A stretch of 64,000 bases of DNA from Leucobacter sp. Psy1 (GTDB taxonomy: Bacteria > Actinomycetota > Actinomycetes > Actinomycetales > Microbacteriaceae). The stretch is taken from contig NZ_CP083692.1 in assembly GCF_020096995.1 (NCBI RefSeq), positions 744,001 through 808,000 on the forward strand, in the 5' to 3' direction. Shown in pieces: positions 51,369 through 63,876 of the stretch; position 1 is the first letter of the stretch, and every line of letters begins with the position of its first letter. The translations under genes and the position numbers were made by a program. The notes under the pieces were generated by a model that was given only the letters and a program-made list of their open reading frames with translations, was not told the origin of the DNA and did no database searches.

Positions 51369-51433
51369 CCGAGCGGCCGAACCCCCAGTGGAGATCCCGC
51401 TCCGAGTGGCCGAGCCCCCCGGTGGTGCCCGCT
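51369..51433. repeat. Imperfect tandem repeat of 32-33 bp upstream of the glycine riboswitch
   Basis: Two units begin CCGAGCGGCCGA (51369) and CCGAGTGGCCGA (51402), each ending in CCCGCT, and a third partial unit begins at 51434. The repeats lie in the promoter region of the gcv operon; no role is known. Confidence 0.6.
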
Positions 51434-51485
51434 CCGAGCGTGGGTTAGACTCGGCACCACATGTGAATATCGGCTACCAAGCTGT

Positions 51486-51674
51486 GGCGGGAGAGTTCGA
51501 AGCTCCGTCTTCGGCGCCGTAGGAGCAAACCCTCCCCGGGAATCTCTCAGGCACCCGTACCGTTGCAGCGCAGCCACTCTGAAAAGCAGCGCGTGAGCGC
51601 TCACCGACGGTGCAAACGCACCGGGCTTCGGCTCGGTGCCGGAATCTCTCAGGTCCCATCACAGAGCGGGGAGG
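51486..51674 (+). ncRNA. Tandem glycine riboswitch
   Basis: Two glycine aptamers in a row. The first has GGGAGAG (51490-51496), GGAGCAAACC and AATCTCTCAGGCAC. The second has CACCGACGGTGCAAACGC, GGAATCTCTCAGGTCCC and ends in CAGAGCGGGGAGG. These are the conserved cores of the gcvT RNA motif. Cooperative glycine binding turns on the glycine cleavage genes downstream. Confidence 0.92.
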
Positions 51675-51685
51675 ATCCAGACCGT

Positions 51686-51703
51686 CCGCCGGTTCGCCGG
51701 TGG
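51686..51703 (+). promoter_or_regulatory. TTCG-capped hairpin before the gcvP ribosome-binding site
   Basis: CCGCCGG (51686-51692) and CCGGTGG (51697-51703) pair, with one G-U, around a TTCG loop. It sits 7 bp before AAGGAG (51711-51716) of gcvP, where it could be part of the riboswitch expression platform and affect ribosome access. Confidence 0.5.
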
Positions 51704-51722
51704 CACCATCAAGGAGATCCTC

Positions 51723-54622
<2,900 letters not shown>

Positions 54623-54626
<4 letters not shown>

Positions 54627-55771
54627 GCACCGCTGCGCAGACCCCGCGCCACACGGCGCTGCACGATGAGCACGCCGCACTCGGCGCCTCCTTCACCGAC
54701 TTCGGCGGTTGGGACATGCCGCTGAAGTACGGCTCCGAGCTCGAGGAGCACCGCGCCGTGCGCGGCACCGCCGGGCTCTTCGACCTCTCCCACATGGGGG
54801 AGGTGCGGGTAACCGGTCCCGACGCGGCCACCTTCCTGAACTCCGCGCTGGCGGGCAACCTCGCCCGCGTCGCGGTGGGCCGGGCGAAGTACTCGCTGAT
54901 CTGCGCCGAGGACGGCGGCATCATCGACGACCTCATTACCTACCGTCTCGGCGAGACGGAGTTCCTCGTCGTGCCGAACGCCGGGAACGCTCCCGCGGTA
55001 GCGGCAGCGCTTCAGGAACGGGCCGCCGGCTTCGACGTCACCGTCGCCGATGAGTCGGCCGACACGAGCCTCATCGCGGTGCAGGGGCCGAACTCGGTGG
55101 CGATCCTCGCCGAGCTGATCGATTCGGATCAGCGGCAGCTGCTCGACGACCTCAAGTACTATGCCGCGGCACCCGCAGTGCTTTCCGGTACCTCCGTGCT
55201 GCTCGCCCGCACCGGGTACACCGGTGAGGACGGATTCGAGATCTACCTCGGCAACGACGAGGCCGTCCCGCTGTGGCGCGCGCTGCTCCAGGCCGGCGAG
55301 GCGCACGGACTGGTTCCCGCCGGTCTCGCGTCCAGGGATTCGCTCAGGCTCGAAGCGGGCATGCCCCTCTACGGGAATGAGCTGAGCCGCGAGACCACGC
55401 CGTTCGCGGCGGGCCTCGGCCCCGTCGTGTCCTTCAAGAAAGACGAGGACTTCGTGGGCCGCGCCGCTCTCGAGGCGGCGCGGGAGCAGGGCGCCTCCCG
55501 CCGGCTCGTGGGGTTGCGCGGTCTCGGCCGTCGCGCCGGGCGTAGCGGATACCCCGTGGTGCTGCCCGTCGATGGCGACGCCGATGCCACCGTCGTCGGT
55601 GTGGTCACGAGCGGCCAGCCGAGCCCGACCCTCGGCGTGCCGATCGCCCTCGCCTACGTCGACGCCGATCACACCGAACCGGGCACTCGTCTCGACATCG
55701 ACCTGCGCGGCAAGCCGCAGCCGTTCGAGGTAGTGGAGCTCCCGTTCTACCGGCGCGGGTCGAGCGCCTGA
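54623..55771 (+). CDS. gcvT: Aminomethyltransferase, T protein of glycine cleavage
   Basis: A 382-residue folate-binding protein. It has the T-protein motifs [11 protein letters not shown] and [12 protein letters not shown], and ends in the C-terminal barrel. It releases ammonia and makes 5,10-methylene-tetrahydrofolate. The start is TTG, overlapping the gcvP stop (TTGA) with AAGGAG upstream; other starts would shorten the conserved N-terminus. Length is normal for the family. Confidence 0.95.
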
Positions 55772-55848
55772 GCCGGCACCGAACCACCACCACCACCCCG
55801 TAGCATCCCCCAGCACACAGCACTCCCAGACACCATCGAAGGAACATC

Positions 55849-56223
55849 ATGGCACTCAGCACCGACCTCAAGTACAGCGCCGAGCACGAGTGGGTCGCCG
55901 CAGGCGATCCGGCGACCGTCGGCATCACGCACGTCGCTGCGAACGCGCTCGGCGACGTCGTTTACGTCGACCTCCCCGAGGTGGGGGACACCGTGACCGC
56001 GGGGGAGACCTGCGGCGAGATCGAGTCGACGAAGTCCGTCTCAGATCTCTACGCCCCCGTCACCGGCGAGGTCGTCGAGATCAACGAGAGCGCGGTCGAC
56101 GACACCGCGATCATCAACTCCGATCCCTACGGCGAGGGCTGGCTCTTCAAGGTCGCCGTGACGGAAGAGGGCCCGCTCCTCTCCGCCGCCGAATACGGCG
56201 AGGCGAACGGCGAAGAGGTCTAG
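55849..56223 (+). CDS. gcvH: Glycine cleavage system H protein
   Basis: A 124-residue lipoyl carrier. The lipoylated Lys62 is in [13 protein letters not shown]. It shuttles the aminomethyl group between P, T and L proteins. A 77-bp gap separates it from gcvT. AAGGAAC precedes the ATG. Confidence 0.95.
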   Translation: MALSTDLKYSAEHEWVAAGDPATVGITHVAANALGDVVYVDLPEVGDTVTAGETCGEIESTKSVSDLYAPVTGEVVEINESAVDDTAIINSDPYGEGWLFKVAVTEEGPLLSAAEYGEANGEEV

Positions 56224-56276
56224 CCGGACCTTTCCGGCGGACTGCTCTCACTCGTACTGAAGAACTGGACTGAGCA

Positions 56277-57704
56277 ATGGCGATCAGTGTTTTCGATTTG
56301 TTTTCCGTCGGCATCGGGCCATCGAGCTCCCACACTGTCGGTCCGATGCGGGCCGCACAGCAGTACGTGAGCATGCTGCGTCGACGCGGCGTGCTCTCGC
56401 AGGTGCGGGGTCTCGGCGTCGACCTGTACGGCTCGCTCGCGGCCACGGGACTCGGCCACGGGACGTTCACGGCGGTGCTCCTCGGGCTCGAGGGGTACGA
56501 GCCGGAGACGATCCTCCCCGCCGAGGTGGACCGCGCGCTCGCGCGCATCACCGAGTCGGGCACGGTACGGCTGGGCGCGGAACTCGAAGGATCAGACGGC
56601 GAGACTACCGGCGTCGAACTCCCGTTCTCCGTCGACGACATGGTGCTGCGCCCGCTCACCGTGCTCGAACGACACACCAACGGCATGCGGTTCACCGTCT
56701 TCGACGAGGCAGGTGAAACGCTCGAGCAGCAGACCTACTTCTCCGTCGGCGGCGGATTCATCGTGCGCGAGGGAGCCGAAGAGGCCGTGCTCGAGAACCT
56801 CGAGACGACCCTCTCCGAGCTGCCCTTCCCCTTCACCACGGGCAAAGAACTGCTCGGGCACTGCACCGACAACGAACTGAGCATCGCCGCGGTGATGCTC
56901 GAGAACGAGCTCACGCTGCGGTCGGAGGACGACGTGCGATCAGGGCTCGTGCACATCTGGGAGGTCATGGAGGAGTGCAAGGACGCCGCGCTCACGCGTG
57001 AGGGTCCGCTTCCTGGCGGACTGAATGTGCGCCGCCGAGCCCCTGAATGGCATCGGAAGCTCAGCGATACCGACCCCGATCGCAACCCAATCTTCTGGCA
57101 GGAGTGGATCAACCTTGTCGCGATGGCCGTGAACGAGGAGAACGCCTCGGGCGGTCGTGTCGTCACCGCGCCGACGAACGGGGCGGCGGGCATCATCCCG
57201 GCAGTGCTGTTCTACGCCACTCACTACACGCCGGGCGCCTCCGAGTGGAGCCGCGAAGAACGGCTGCGCGTCGTCGCCGAGTTCCTCCTTGCCGCCGGCG
57301 CCGTGGGCGTGCTCTACAAGGAGCAGGCCTCCATCTCCGGTGCCGAGGTCGGGTGCCAGGGAGAGGTCGGGTCGGCATCGTCGATGGCGGCCGCGGGCCT
57401 CGCCCAGATTCTCGGGGGAACCCCCTCGCAGGTGGAGAACGCCGCGGAGATCGCCATGGAGCACAACCTCGGGCTCACCTGCGACCCCATTGGCGGGCTC
57501 GTGCAGATTCCGTGCATCGAACGCAACGCGATCGCCGCGTCGAAGGCGATCAACGCTGCGAAGATGGCGCTCATGGGTGATGGGGAGCACCACGTCAGCC
57601 TTGACGAGGTCATCATCACGATGCGCGAGACCGGCAAGGACATGAGCGACAAGTACAAGGAGACCGCCATGGGCGGCCTCGCCGTCAACGTCGTGGAGTG
57701 CTGA
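56277..57704 (+). CDS. sdaA: L-serine ammonia-lyase, iron-sulfur-dependent (single chain)
   Basis: A 475-residue L-serine dehydratase with fused beta ([13 protein letters not shown] near the N-terminus) and alpha domains. Cys residues for the [4Fe-4S] cluster are in [19 protein letters not shown] and VQIPCIERN. It turns serine to pyruvate and ammonia. It ends the riboswitch operon, so glycine excess would lead via serine to pyruvate. Serine hydroxymethyltransferase is not in the window. Confidence 0.95.
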   Translation: MAISVFDLFSVGIGPSSSHTVGPMRAAQQYVSMLRRRGVLSQVRGLGVDLYGSLAATGLGHGTFTAVLLGLEGYEPETILPAEVDRALARITESGTVRLGAELEGSDGETTGVELPFSVDDMVLRPLTVLERHTNGMRFTVFDEAGETLEQQTYFSVGGGFIVREGAEEAVLENLETTLSELPFPFTTGKELLGHCTDNELSIAAVMLENELTLRSEDDVRSGLVHIWEVMEECKDAALTREGPLPGGLNVRRRAPEWHRKLSDTDPDRNPIFWQEWINLVAMAVNEENASGGRVVTAPTNGAAGIIPAVLFYATHYTPGASEWSREERLRVVAEFLLAAGAVGVLYKEQASISGAEVGCQGEVGSASSMAAAGLAQILGGTPSQVENAAEIAMEHNLGLTCDPIGGLVQIPCIERNAIAASKAINAAKMALMGDGEHHVSLDEVIITMRETGKDMSDKYKETAMGGLAVNVVEC

Positions 57705-57741
57705 GCGGACGTTTCTGCCCGGCCCGCTCGCGCTGCCCGGC

Positions 57742-57784
57742 CGCGCTGCCGGCCCGCTGCCCGCTCGCGCTGCCGGCCCGCTGC
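57742..57784. repeat. GC-rich direct repeat after sdaA
   Basis: CGCGCTGCCGGCCCGCTGC occurs at 57742-57760 and again at 57766-57784. It is embedded in a 60-bp stretch made almost only of GCTGCC and GGCCCG units, downstream of the sdaA stop. No coding use is seen. Confidence 0.6.
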
Positions 57785-57797
57785 GCTGCCCCCGATC

Positions 57798-57849
57798 CGG
57801 GTCGCTCCTTGCGGGTTGCGCGGTCGGGTCACCCGCAAGGAGCGACCCG
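57798..57849. terminator. Perfect 19-bp inverted repeat after the gcv-sdaA operon
   Basis: The arms are 57798-57816 (starting CGGGTCGCTCCTTGC) and 57831-57849, perfect complements around a 14-nt loop. It is an unusually long stem; there is no T-tract (AATTGTAG follows). It may end the sdaA transcript or be a dispersed palindromic element. Confidence 0.6.
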
Positions 57850-57890
57850 AATTGTAGGGAGCTGCCCGGGTCGGGTGGGGGATACACGAA

Positions 57891-57922
57891 ACGGGCGGAA
57901 CCTCGTGAGAGGTTCCGCCCGT
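57891..57922 (-). terminator. Terminator of the cold-shock gene
   Basis: ACGGGCGGAACCTC (57891-57904) and GAGGTTCCGCCCGT (57909-57922) form a perfect 14-bp stem with loop GTGA. On the minus strand it is followed by TTTCG. It lies 29 bp downstream of the csp stop. Confidence 0.8.
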
Positions 57923-57951
57923 GATGCGCAGTGTGTGCGCGGGTTCGCGTC

Positions 57952-58155
57952 TTAGATGGCGCGGATGTTCGCTGCCTGCAGGCCCTTCTGGCCCTGCTCG
58001 ACGTCGAACTCGACGCGCTGCTCTTCGAAGAGGTCGCGGCGGCCGGAGCCCGAGATCGCGCTGAAGTGCGCGAACACGTCGCCCGAACCGTCATCGGGAG
58101 CGATGAAGCCGAAACCCTTGTCGGAGTTGAACCATTTCACAGTGCCAGTGGCCAT
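57952..58155 (-). CDS. cspA: Cold-shock protein (CspA family)
   Basis: A 67-residue single cold-shock domain. RNP1 is KGFGFIAP and RNP2 DVFAHFSAI. It binds single-stranded RNA and DNA as an RNA chaperone. The ATG at 58155 has AAGGAAG upstream, and the mRNA leader up to the C26 gene is long (177-bp gap), as usual for csp genes. A strong terminator follows. Confidence 0.92.
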   Translation of the reverse strand: MATGTVKWFNSDKGFGFIAPDDGSGDVFAHFSAISGSGRRDLFEEQRVEFDVEQGQKGLQAANIRAI

Positions 58156-58332
58156 GCTGTACTTCCTTGCGTATTGCACACCGACGGTCGCCCGCCGATG
58201 ATCTTGGTGTGCCACGGCGACGTTGCCGACGTGGAGGCTGACGTGCGCCCCTCAATACGAGTACTGAGATTCCCACGGCCGGCGTTTACTTCTTGTACTA
58301 CCTGAATGCCTGGGTCCAGCCTATCTCACTTC

Positions 58333-59106
58333 TCATGCCGCCACGCGGGGGTTGCGGAATTGGTGGGTGAGAGAGTTTCGCCCTGCGCGATCAGCGAGCC
58401 CGTCTACGAGTCGGGTGAGCTGGCGTGCGGGGGTGGCGGGGTGCTCGGGGTGCCACTGGACGCCGAGCACTGGGCTTTCGACGTGGGCGATTGCCTCGAC
58501 GATTCCGTCGTGCGCTGACGACACCGAGCTGAGTCCGCCGCCGAGTCGCCCGACGGCCTGGTGGTGGGAGCTCTGCACGAGCTCGGTCTCGTCGATAGTG
58601 TCGGCCCAACGCTGGTCGTCGAGTTCGATGCGATGCGGGGTGAAGCTGTAGCGCTTGGACCCGTGAGGCAGGTCGAGGCGGTGCGTCCCGTCCTGGGGCA
58701 GGTGCTGGACGAGGTCTCCGCCGAGTGCGACGTTGATGATCTGATGGCCGCGGCAGATGCCGAGGAGCGGGGTGCCGCGCTCGACCGCCTCACGCACCAC
58801 CGTGATCTGAGCGTCATCGGCCTGGAGGTCGTGCACTCCTGAGCGGGGGTAGTCGTGCTCCCCGGCGTAGAAGCTGGGGTGCACGTCTTCACCGCCCATG
58901 ATGACGACGACGTCGGCGTTGCGTGCCGCAGCGAGCGAGGAGGCGATCGATGCGTCGCCGGCGGCGTGGAGGCTCGGCTCCCAGCCGTGGTCGCGGAGAG
59001 TGCGCAGTGCGCGCAGGTTGAGGCTGTCAGCGAGACGCTGGTAGGCCGGCGCAGCGGGCCGGCTTTCGCGCACGTGGATCAGTGCGACGCGTGTGCCGTG
59101 TGCCAT
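58333..59106 (-). CDS. Class I glutamine amidotransferase-like hydrolase (peptidase C26), second copy
   Basis: A 257-residue paralogue of the C26 hydrolase at 4905-5657. Catalytic Cys is in LGICRGHQIINVALGGDL, and the His/Glu pair in VQWHPEHPA. Other shared blocks are VVIMGGEDVHPSFYAG and ELVQSSHHQAVG. Start ATG at 59106 with AAGGAGG upstream. Probable gamma-glutamyl hydrolase; the substrate is unknown. It lies between the cold-shock and DUF4192 genes with no pathway context. Confidence 0.82.
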   Translation of the reverse strand: MAHGTRVALIHVRESRPAAPAYQRLADSLNLRALRTLRDHGWEPSLHAAGDASIASSLAAARNADVVVIMGGEDVHPSFYAGEHDYPRSGVHDLQADDAQITVVREAVERGTPLLGICRGHQIINVALGGDLVQHLPQDGTHRLDLPHGSKRYSFTPHRIELDDQRWADTIDETELVQSSHHQAVGRLGGGLSSVSSAHDGIVEAIAHVESPVLGVQWHPEHPATPARQLTRLVDGLADRAGRNSLTHQFRNPRVAA

Positions 59107-59225
59107 CTGACCCTCCTTGCGATGCGTTGCTCGTTGCGCGATACCCGTCTTGTCTCTGTCACCATGGTTTCGGAGTTCGGGAAAGCGCGCAGCAATGTGA
59201 CGGAGTGCTACGTCGCGCCGCGGGC

Positions 59226-60503
59226 TCACCAGCCCGGAGGGGCGTACTCGCGGACGATGCGATCGACCATGTGCGTGACGTCGCCGAGTTCTGAGGGCGC
59301 GTCGCGCACGCGGTCGAGGTGCCGCTCGGCGGCACTGTGGATGCCTCGCAGCCACCAGAGGAGGGCGAGGAGCGCCAGCGGACCGACCCGCCATCTGCCG
59401 GAGACGGTTGCTGCGAGGTCGGCGGTGGCGCTGGTGGCCTGTCGGAGGCGATCGAAGTCGAGCGCCTCGAGCGGCAGGTTCGTGACCATCCGCAGGACGG
59501 ACCACCCGGAGTTCGGGGAGTTCGCTGGTTCGCCATCGATGTCGAGGGTGAGATGGTGACGGTTGTTTCCGGGGAGGCCCGAGCAGAGGTCCGGTACCAC
59601 GGCTGCCGGTGCCAGGGCCGTAAGGAGGAGCACGAACCAGCGCTCTCGGCTGGCCAGAGCACGCACGAGGTGCACGGTGTCGCTCGGCGGACCGGCATCG
59701 GTTCGGTCGAAGCTGGACTCGAATCGTGTGGCGTCTGCGCGTACGGTCGCCTCGTCGGTAAGGCTTCCGGGGCCCGAGAGGAGTGGGGAGGGCTCATCGG
59801 CCCCCGGAAGATGGGGTCCGTCGAGGGCGGCGGCAATGGATGCGCGGCGCCCCGCTTCGACGGAGGGAAGTTCGGCGAGCGCGTCGAGTGAGGTGATCGG
59901 CTTGGCGCGCAATTGGGGATCGTCGGCGATGTATCGGTTGATCGGGCTCTCGGCAATCGCGCGAAGGGGACGCCCGGTCGCAGGGGTGGAGTCGTCGAAG
60001 TAGCTCGCCCAGCCATCGGGTGCGAGGCAGCATAGTTCCCGCAACCGGTAGCCGTCGCGGCGAAGCCGGCGCTCGATACGGTGCGCGAGGTCGCGGTGCG
60101 GTGTCATGCGGGCACTCGCGAAGGTGGTCGTCGTGCAGATGACGACCGCCGCCCCGGAGACCCGCCCCTCCCGCTGCGAAACCGCGCCGAGTCGCTCGGA
60201 CAGGAGATCGAGGAGTGCCCGCATCGTTCCCGGATCATCGCGATCGGGGAGGTCGACTCTGATCGCTCGGCCGGCGCGGCGCCCGCTGAAGAAGACGAGG
60301 AAGAGGCTGTTGTCCGCGGTGAAACCAGTGAGTACGGGGAGTGCGGCGAGGAAGTCGGCGGTCGACTCGCAACGGAGCACGTTCGGGTCGGCGGAGCGCG
60401 TGGGACGAGTCTTGGGCTCAGTGTCGAGCGCACGCGACGGCAGAGAATGCGTGCTGTGCGAGTCGTGCGTGGAGGGGAGTGCAGCAATCGGGGTGTCTGG
60501 CAT
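59226..60503 (-). CDS. DUF4192 family protein
   Basis: A 425-residue protein matching the actinobacterial DUF4192 family in its middle part (ADFLAALPVLTGFTADNSLFLVFF and RALLDLLSERLGAV). A hydrophobic segment near the C-terminus (GPLALLALLWWLRGIHSAAE) looks like a buried helix. No function is known. The first 38 residues are polar and probably disordered. Confidence 0.7.
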   Translation of the reverse strand: MPDTPIAALPSTHDSHSTHSLPSRALDTEPKTRPTRSADPNVLRCESTADFLAALPVLTGFTADNSLFLVFFSGRRAGRAIRVDLPDRDDPGTMRALLDLLSERLGAVSQREGRVSGAAVVICTTTTFASARMTPHRDLAHRIERRLRRDGYRLRELCCLAPDGWASYFDDSTPATGRPLRAIAESPINRYIADDPQLRAKPITSLDALAELPSVEAGRRASIAAALDGPHLPGADEPSPLLSGPGSLTDEATVRADATRFESSFDRTDAGPPSDTVHLVRALASRERWFVLLLTALAPAAVVPDLCSGLPGNNRHHLTLDIDGEPANSPNSGWSVLRMVTNLPLEALDFDRLRQATSATADLAATVSGRWRVGPLALLALLWWLRGIHSAAERHLDRVRDAPSELGDVTHMVDRIVREYAPPGW

Positions 60504-60661
60504 GCATCGATCTTTGCGCCCGCCGTCCGGGTTCAGCAGGTTATCCCCAATCCGGACGCGATATTCGAGATTGGCTCACCTTGTGGACGAAACCTAGAGG
60601 ATGCGACCTCGAGCAACCCACGGCAACCCGCTGCGACCCACCGTGAACGTCCTCGAACCGA

Positions 60662-61132
60662 TTAGGCGCGCTGCGCCTCCACGTGCCGCAGGTCGGCCTC
60701 GAGCGCGACCCAGCCGAGCATGGCGCACTTCACTCGCATGACGAACTTCGATACGCCCTGGAAGGCGATGGCGTCGCCCAGCAGGTCCTCGTCCGGCTCG
60801 GACTCGCCGCGCGACTGAATCATCTCGCGGAAGGCGTCGATCCGGCGCTGCGCTTCTGCGAGGTCGACCTGCTCGTCGCGCACGAGCTGCGCGAGCACCG
60901 ACGCCGACGCCATCGAGATGGAGCAGCCCTGGCCCTGCCAGGCGAGCTGGTCGATCTTGCCGGTTTCGGGGTCGACGGCGATGTGCACGTCGATCTCGTC
61001 GCCGCAGCTGGGGTTGAACTCGTGGTGCGACGCGGTGAGCGCGTCGGCGTCGGCTGCGAGCTCGCCCTTGCCGATGGGACGGCGCGAGTGGTCGAGAATG
61101 AGTTCCTGGTACAGGCTGTCGAGACCGCTCAT
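60662..61132 (-). CDS. sufU: Fe-S cluster assembly sulfur-transfer protein SufU
   Basis: A 156-residue SufU. The zinc ligands are Cys43 and Asp45 in NPSCGDEID, Cys70 in GQGCSIS and Cys136 in VKCAMLGW, the expected spacing. The zinc accepts persulfide sulfur from SufS and passes it to the SufBCD scaffold. Its ATG overlaps the sufS stop. The remaining suf genes are outside the window. Confidence 0.93.
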   Translation of the reverse strand: MSGLDSLYQELILDHSRRPIGKGELAADADALTASHHEFNPSCGDEIDVHIAVDPETGKIDQLAWQGQGCSISMASASVLAQLVRDEQVDLAEAQRRIDAFREMIQSRGESEPDEDLLGDAIAFQGVSKFVMRVKCAMLGWVALEADLRHVEAQRA

Positions 61133-62445
61133 CGAGCCACCTCCACTCCGAAGTAGCGCTGGGCACCGCGGACCGCGTCGACGAATCGGTCGACCTCGTC
61201 CTCGGTCGTGGTGACGTGCACGCTCGCTCGCGTGCTCGAGGTGATGCCGAGGGCGCGGTGCAGCGGCTGGGCGCAGTGGTGCCCGACGCGCACGAGCACT
61301 CCCTGCTCGTCGAGGAACTGCCCGACATCATGCGCGTGCACCCCCTCGACGACGACGGAGGCGAGGGCGACGCGCTCTGCGGAGTCGGCTGGGCCGAGCA
61401 GGCGGAGGCCGGGCGTCGAAACGATGCCCTCGACCATCCGCTCGACGAGTTCGTGCTCGCGCGCGGCCGAGCGCTCCATGCCGACGGCGCGGAGGAACTC
61501 GGTTGCGGCGCCGAGGCCGACGGCCTGCGAGACCGGCTGCGTGCCGGCCTCGAAGCGCATGGGCGGCGGCATGAACTCCGCGCGCTCCATGGTGACGCGG
61601 GTGATGGCGGATCCGCCGGTGCGGGCCGGCGGCAACGCCGCGAGAAGTTCGGCGCGCCCGTAGAGGGCGCCGATGCCGTTCGGGCCGAGCATCTTGTGAC
61701 CCGAGAACGCGGCGAAGTCGACACCCAGGTCGGCGAAGTCGACGGGGATGTGGGGCACCGACTGGCAAGCGTCGAGCACCGTGATGGCGCCGGCCTCGTG
61801 CGCGAGCGCGACAAGATCTGCGACGGGCGCCAGCATCCCGGTCACATTGGAGACGTGGGCGAAGGCGAAGATGCGGGTGCGCGGGGTGATCGCGGCGCGC
61901 GCGTCGTCGAGTGTCCAGGTGCCGTCCTCGCGGACGGGGATCCAGCGCAGCGTGGCCCCGGTCTTCGCGGCGAGCCGCTGCCAGGGGATGAGGTTCGCGT
62001 GGTGCTCGGCTTCGGTGACGAGGATCTCGTCACCCGATTCGAGCGCGAAGCGCGAAGACTCCTCGACTCCGAGGGAGGCGTCGCCGGTGCGGACGGCGGC
62101 CGTCGCCTCGCCGATGCCGAGCGCGACGAGGTTCAGGGCGTCCGTCGCGTTCTCGGCCCAGACGATCTGCTCACTGGTCGGGGCGCCAGCGAAGTCCGCG
62201 ACGAGCGCGCGGGCGCGCTCGAACTGCTCCGTGGCGGATCCGACGGCCTGACTCGTGCCCCGGTGTACCGCGGCGTTGGCGCGCTCGAGGAACGCGCGTT
62301 CAGCGTCGAGCACCGACGCTGGGCGCTGGGAGGTCGCGGCGGCGTCCAGATAGGCGACGGCTCCTGACTCGGGGAGACCCGCGAAGTAGGGGAACGCCGC
62401 CCGCAGCTGCGACACCTCGGACTGATCGATCGCGTTTTCCGGCAT
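61129..62445 (-). CDS. sufS: Cysteine desulfurase SufS
   Basis: A 438-residue class V aminotransferase-fold enzyme. The PLP Lys is in FSGHKMLGPNG, and the persulfide Cys in VRVGHHCAQPLHR. It takes sulfur from cysteine and hands it to SufU. I chose the ATG at 62445 because GAGAGA is about 9 bp upstream of it; an in-frame ATG at 62454 would leave no spacing. An insertion around residues 120-135 (TGDASLGVEESSRFALE) is not usual. Confidence 0.92.
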   Translation of the reverse strand: MPENAIDQSEVSQLRAAFPYFAGLPESGAVAYLDAAATSQRPASVLDAERAFLERANAAVHRGTSQAVGSATEQFERARALVADFAGAPTSEQIVWAENATDALNLVALGIGEATAAVRTGDASLGVEESSRFALESGDEILVTEAEHHANLIPWQRLAAKTGATLRWIPVREDGTWTLDDARAAITPRTRIFAFAHVSNVTGMLAPVADLVALAHEAGAITVLDACQSVPHIPVDFADLGVDFAAFSGHKMLGPNGIGALYGRAELLAALPPARTGGSAITRVTMERAEFMPPPMRFEAGTQPVSQAVGLGAATEFLRAVGMERSAAREHELVERMVEGIVSTPGLRLLGPADSAERVALASVVVEGVHAHDVGQFLDEQGVLVRVGHHCAQPLHRALGITSSTRASVHVTTTEDEVDRFVDAVRGAQRYFGVEVAR

Positions 62446-62574
62446 ACCGTCCATTCTCTCACGAGCGTCGCCGACCGATGCGGTCGTGACCGGCTCACAC
62501 CCGCGTCAACGGTGCGGAGGCACCGCGTATTCCTGAGCGGGGGGCACCCGATCTGTCGCGAGCGTGAATCCGCC

Positions 62575-63876
62575 TCAGGGCACCTGCACCTCGACCGTCG
62601 CGGTATGCGGTGAGGGCTCGAACCCCGCGGGGGTGAGGAACCAGTTGACGATCCCGGCCAGTGCCAGGAGCGCGCCCGCCCACGCGGGCAGCCACATCGC
62701 GGTGTCGGTTCCGACGTGCTCGGCGATGTACCCCGTCAGCGCCGATGCGCCCGATTGTCCGACGATGACGCCGGATCCGAGCATCGTCATCACGGTCGCG
62801 GATCGCCCCTCGGGGCTGCGGTGGGTGCCGAAGCTGTAGAGCGTCACGAGGAGCGGGCCGATCCCGATCCCGGTGATCCCGAGCCCGAGTGCGACCGCGC
62901 CGAGCCCGGCCCCGGTCGCCATGACGAACTGCCCCGCGAGGATGAAGAGCACGAAGACGAGCCACCGGTACCTGAGGGTGAAGCGCGGGGAGAACCACAC
63001 GACGCTGATGGCGAGGACCGCCGACCCGAGGCCCATGATCCCGTAGAAGAGGCCGGCGCTCTCGGGGCTCCCGAGGTCCTGGGTCAGTGCGGTGAGCCCG
63101 GTGAGCGTGGTGCCGAAGACGAGACCGACGCAGAAGATCCCGAAGACCGTGACGAGGAGTTCGGGGCGGGCGAGCTCGCGGGCCGGCGCGAGCGTGGCCG
63201 CGCGCTCCGCCCGCGTCTTCGGTGGTGCGCTGGTGCGGTGCAGTGCGAACGCGACGACGAACACGAGCGTCAGCGCGGCGGCGCCCGCGATGGGCGCCCA
63301 TGCGCCGAAGAACGTGGCGAGCAGGCCCACGATGACCGGCCCGAAGACGAAGACGACCTCGTCCGCTGCAGACTCGTAGGCCAGCGTGGCGCTCAGCGTG
63401 CGGGGGCGGCGTTTCGACGGCATCGCCGTCTTGATGATCATCACGAGGCGCGAACGCGACATCGGGGAGATCTGCGGACCGGAGGCGCCGACGAGGAACG
63501 AGACCGCGAAGACCGCCCACACGTCGAGCGGGCTGTATGCGATCCATGCGAGGGCGCCGAGCGCTGCACTGTTCGCGATGGCCGTGATGAGCAACGTCGG
63601 CCGCTGCCCGAACCGGTCGGCCGCGGCTCCGACGAGCGGCCCGATGAGCGCCGACCCGATGCCCACCGAGGCCGAAGCGAGACCGCCGAGCTCGACCGAG
63701 CCGCGAGCGGAGACGACGAGCGTGAGCACACCCACGACCATCATCGCGAACGGGAAGCGGGCGATCAGCGCGAGCGGGAAGTACCCGAGGCCGGTCAGCG
63801 AGATGAGCGACGGGGCGCCGTCGGCGCCGCCTGGGGCGGGTCGCTGCGCGGTCTCGCGATCCGGATCGGCCGTCAC
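62575..63876 (-). CDS. MFS transporter
   Basis: A 433-residue 12-helix MFS protein. The loop 2-3 motif is visible as GAAADRFGQRPTLL. No pathway neighbours indicate the substrate; a drug or metabolite exporter is the default reading. The GTG start at 63876 overlaps the TGA of the upstream gene, so the two are coupled. Confidence 0.85.
   Translation of the reverse strand: MTADPDRETAQRPAPGGADGAPSLISLTGLGYFPLALIARFPFAMMVVGVLTLVVSARGSVELGGLASASVGIGSALIGPLVGAAADRFGQRPTLLITAIANSAALGALAWIAYSPLDVWAVFAVSFLVGASGPQISPMSRSRLVMIIKTAMPSKRRPRTLSATLAYESAADEVVFVFGPVIVGLLATFFGAWAPIAGAAALTLVFVVAFALHRTSAPPKTRAERAATLAPARELARPELLVTVFGIFCVGLVFGTTLTGLTALTQDLGSPESAGLFYGIMGLGSAVLAISVVWFSPRFTLRYRWLVFVLFILAGQFVMATGAGLGAVALGLGITGIGIGPLLVTLYSFGTHRSPEGRSATVMTMLGSGVIVGQSGASALTGYIAEHVGTDTAMWLPAWAGALLALAGIVNWFLTPAGFEPSPHTATVEVQVP

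Noticed and set aside
60540-60560. TTATCCCCA resembling a DnaA box near 60540
   Set aside because: One isolated near-match without clustering or AT-rich DNA; not evidence of an origin.
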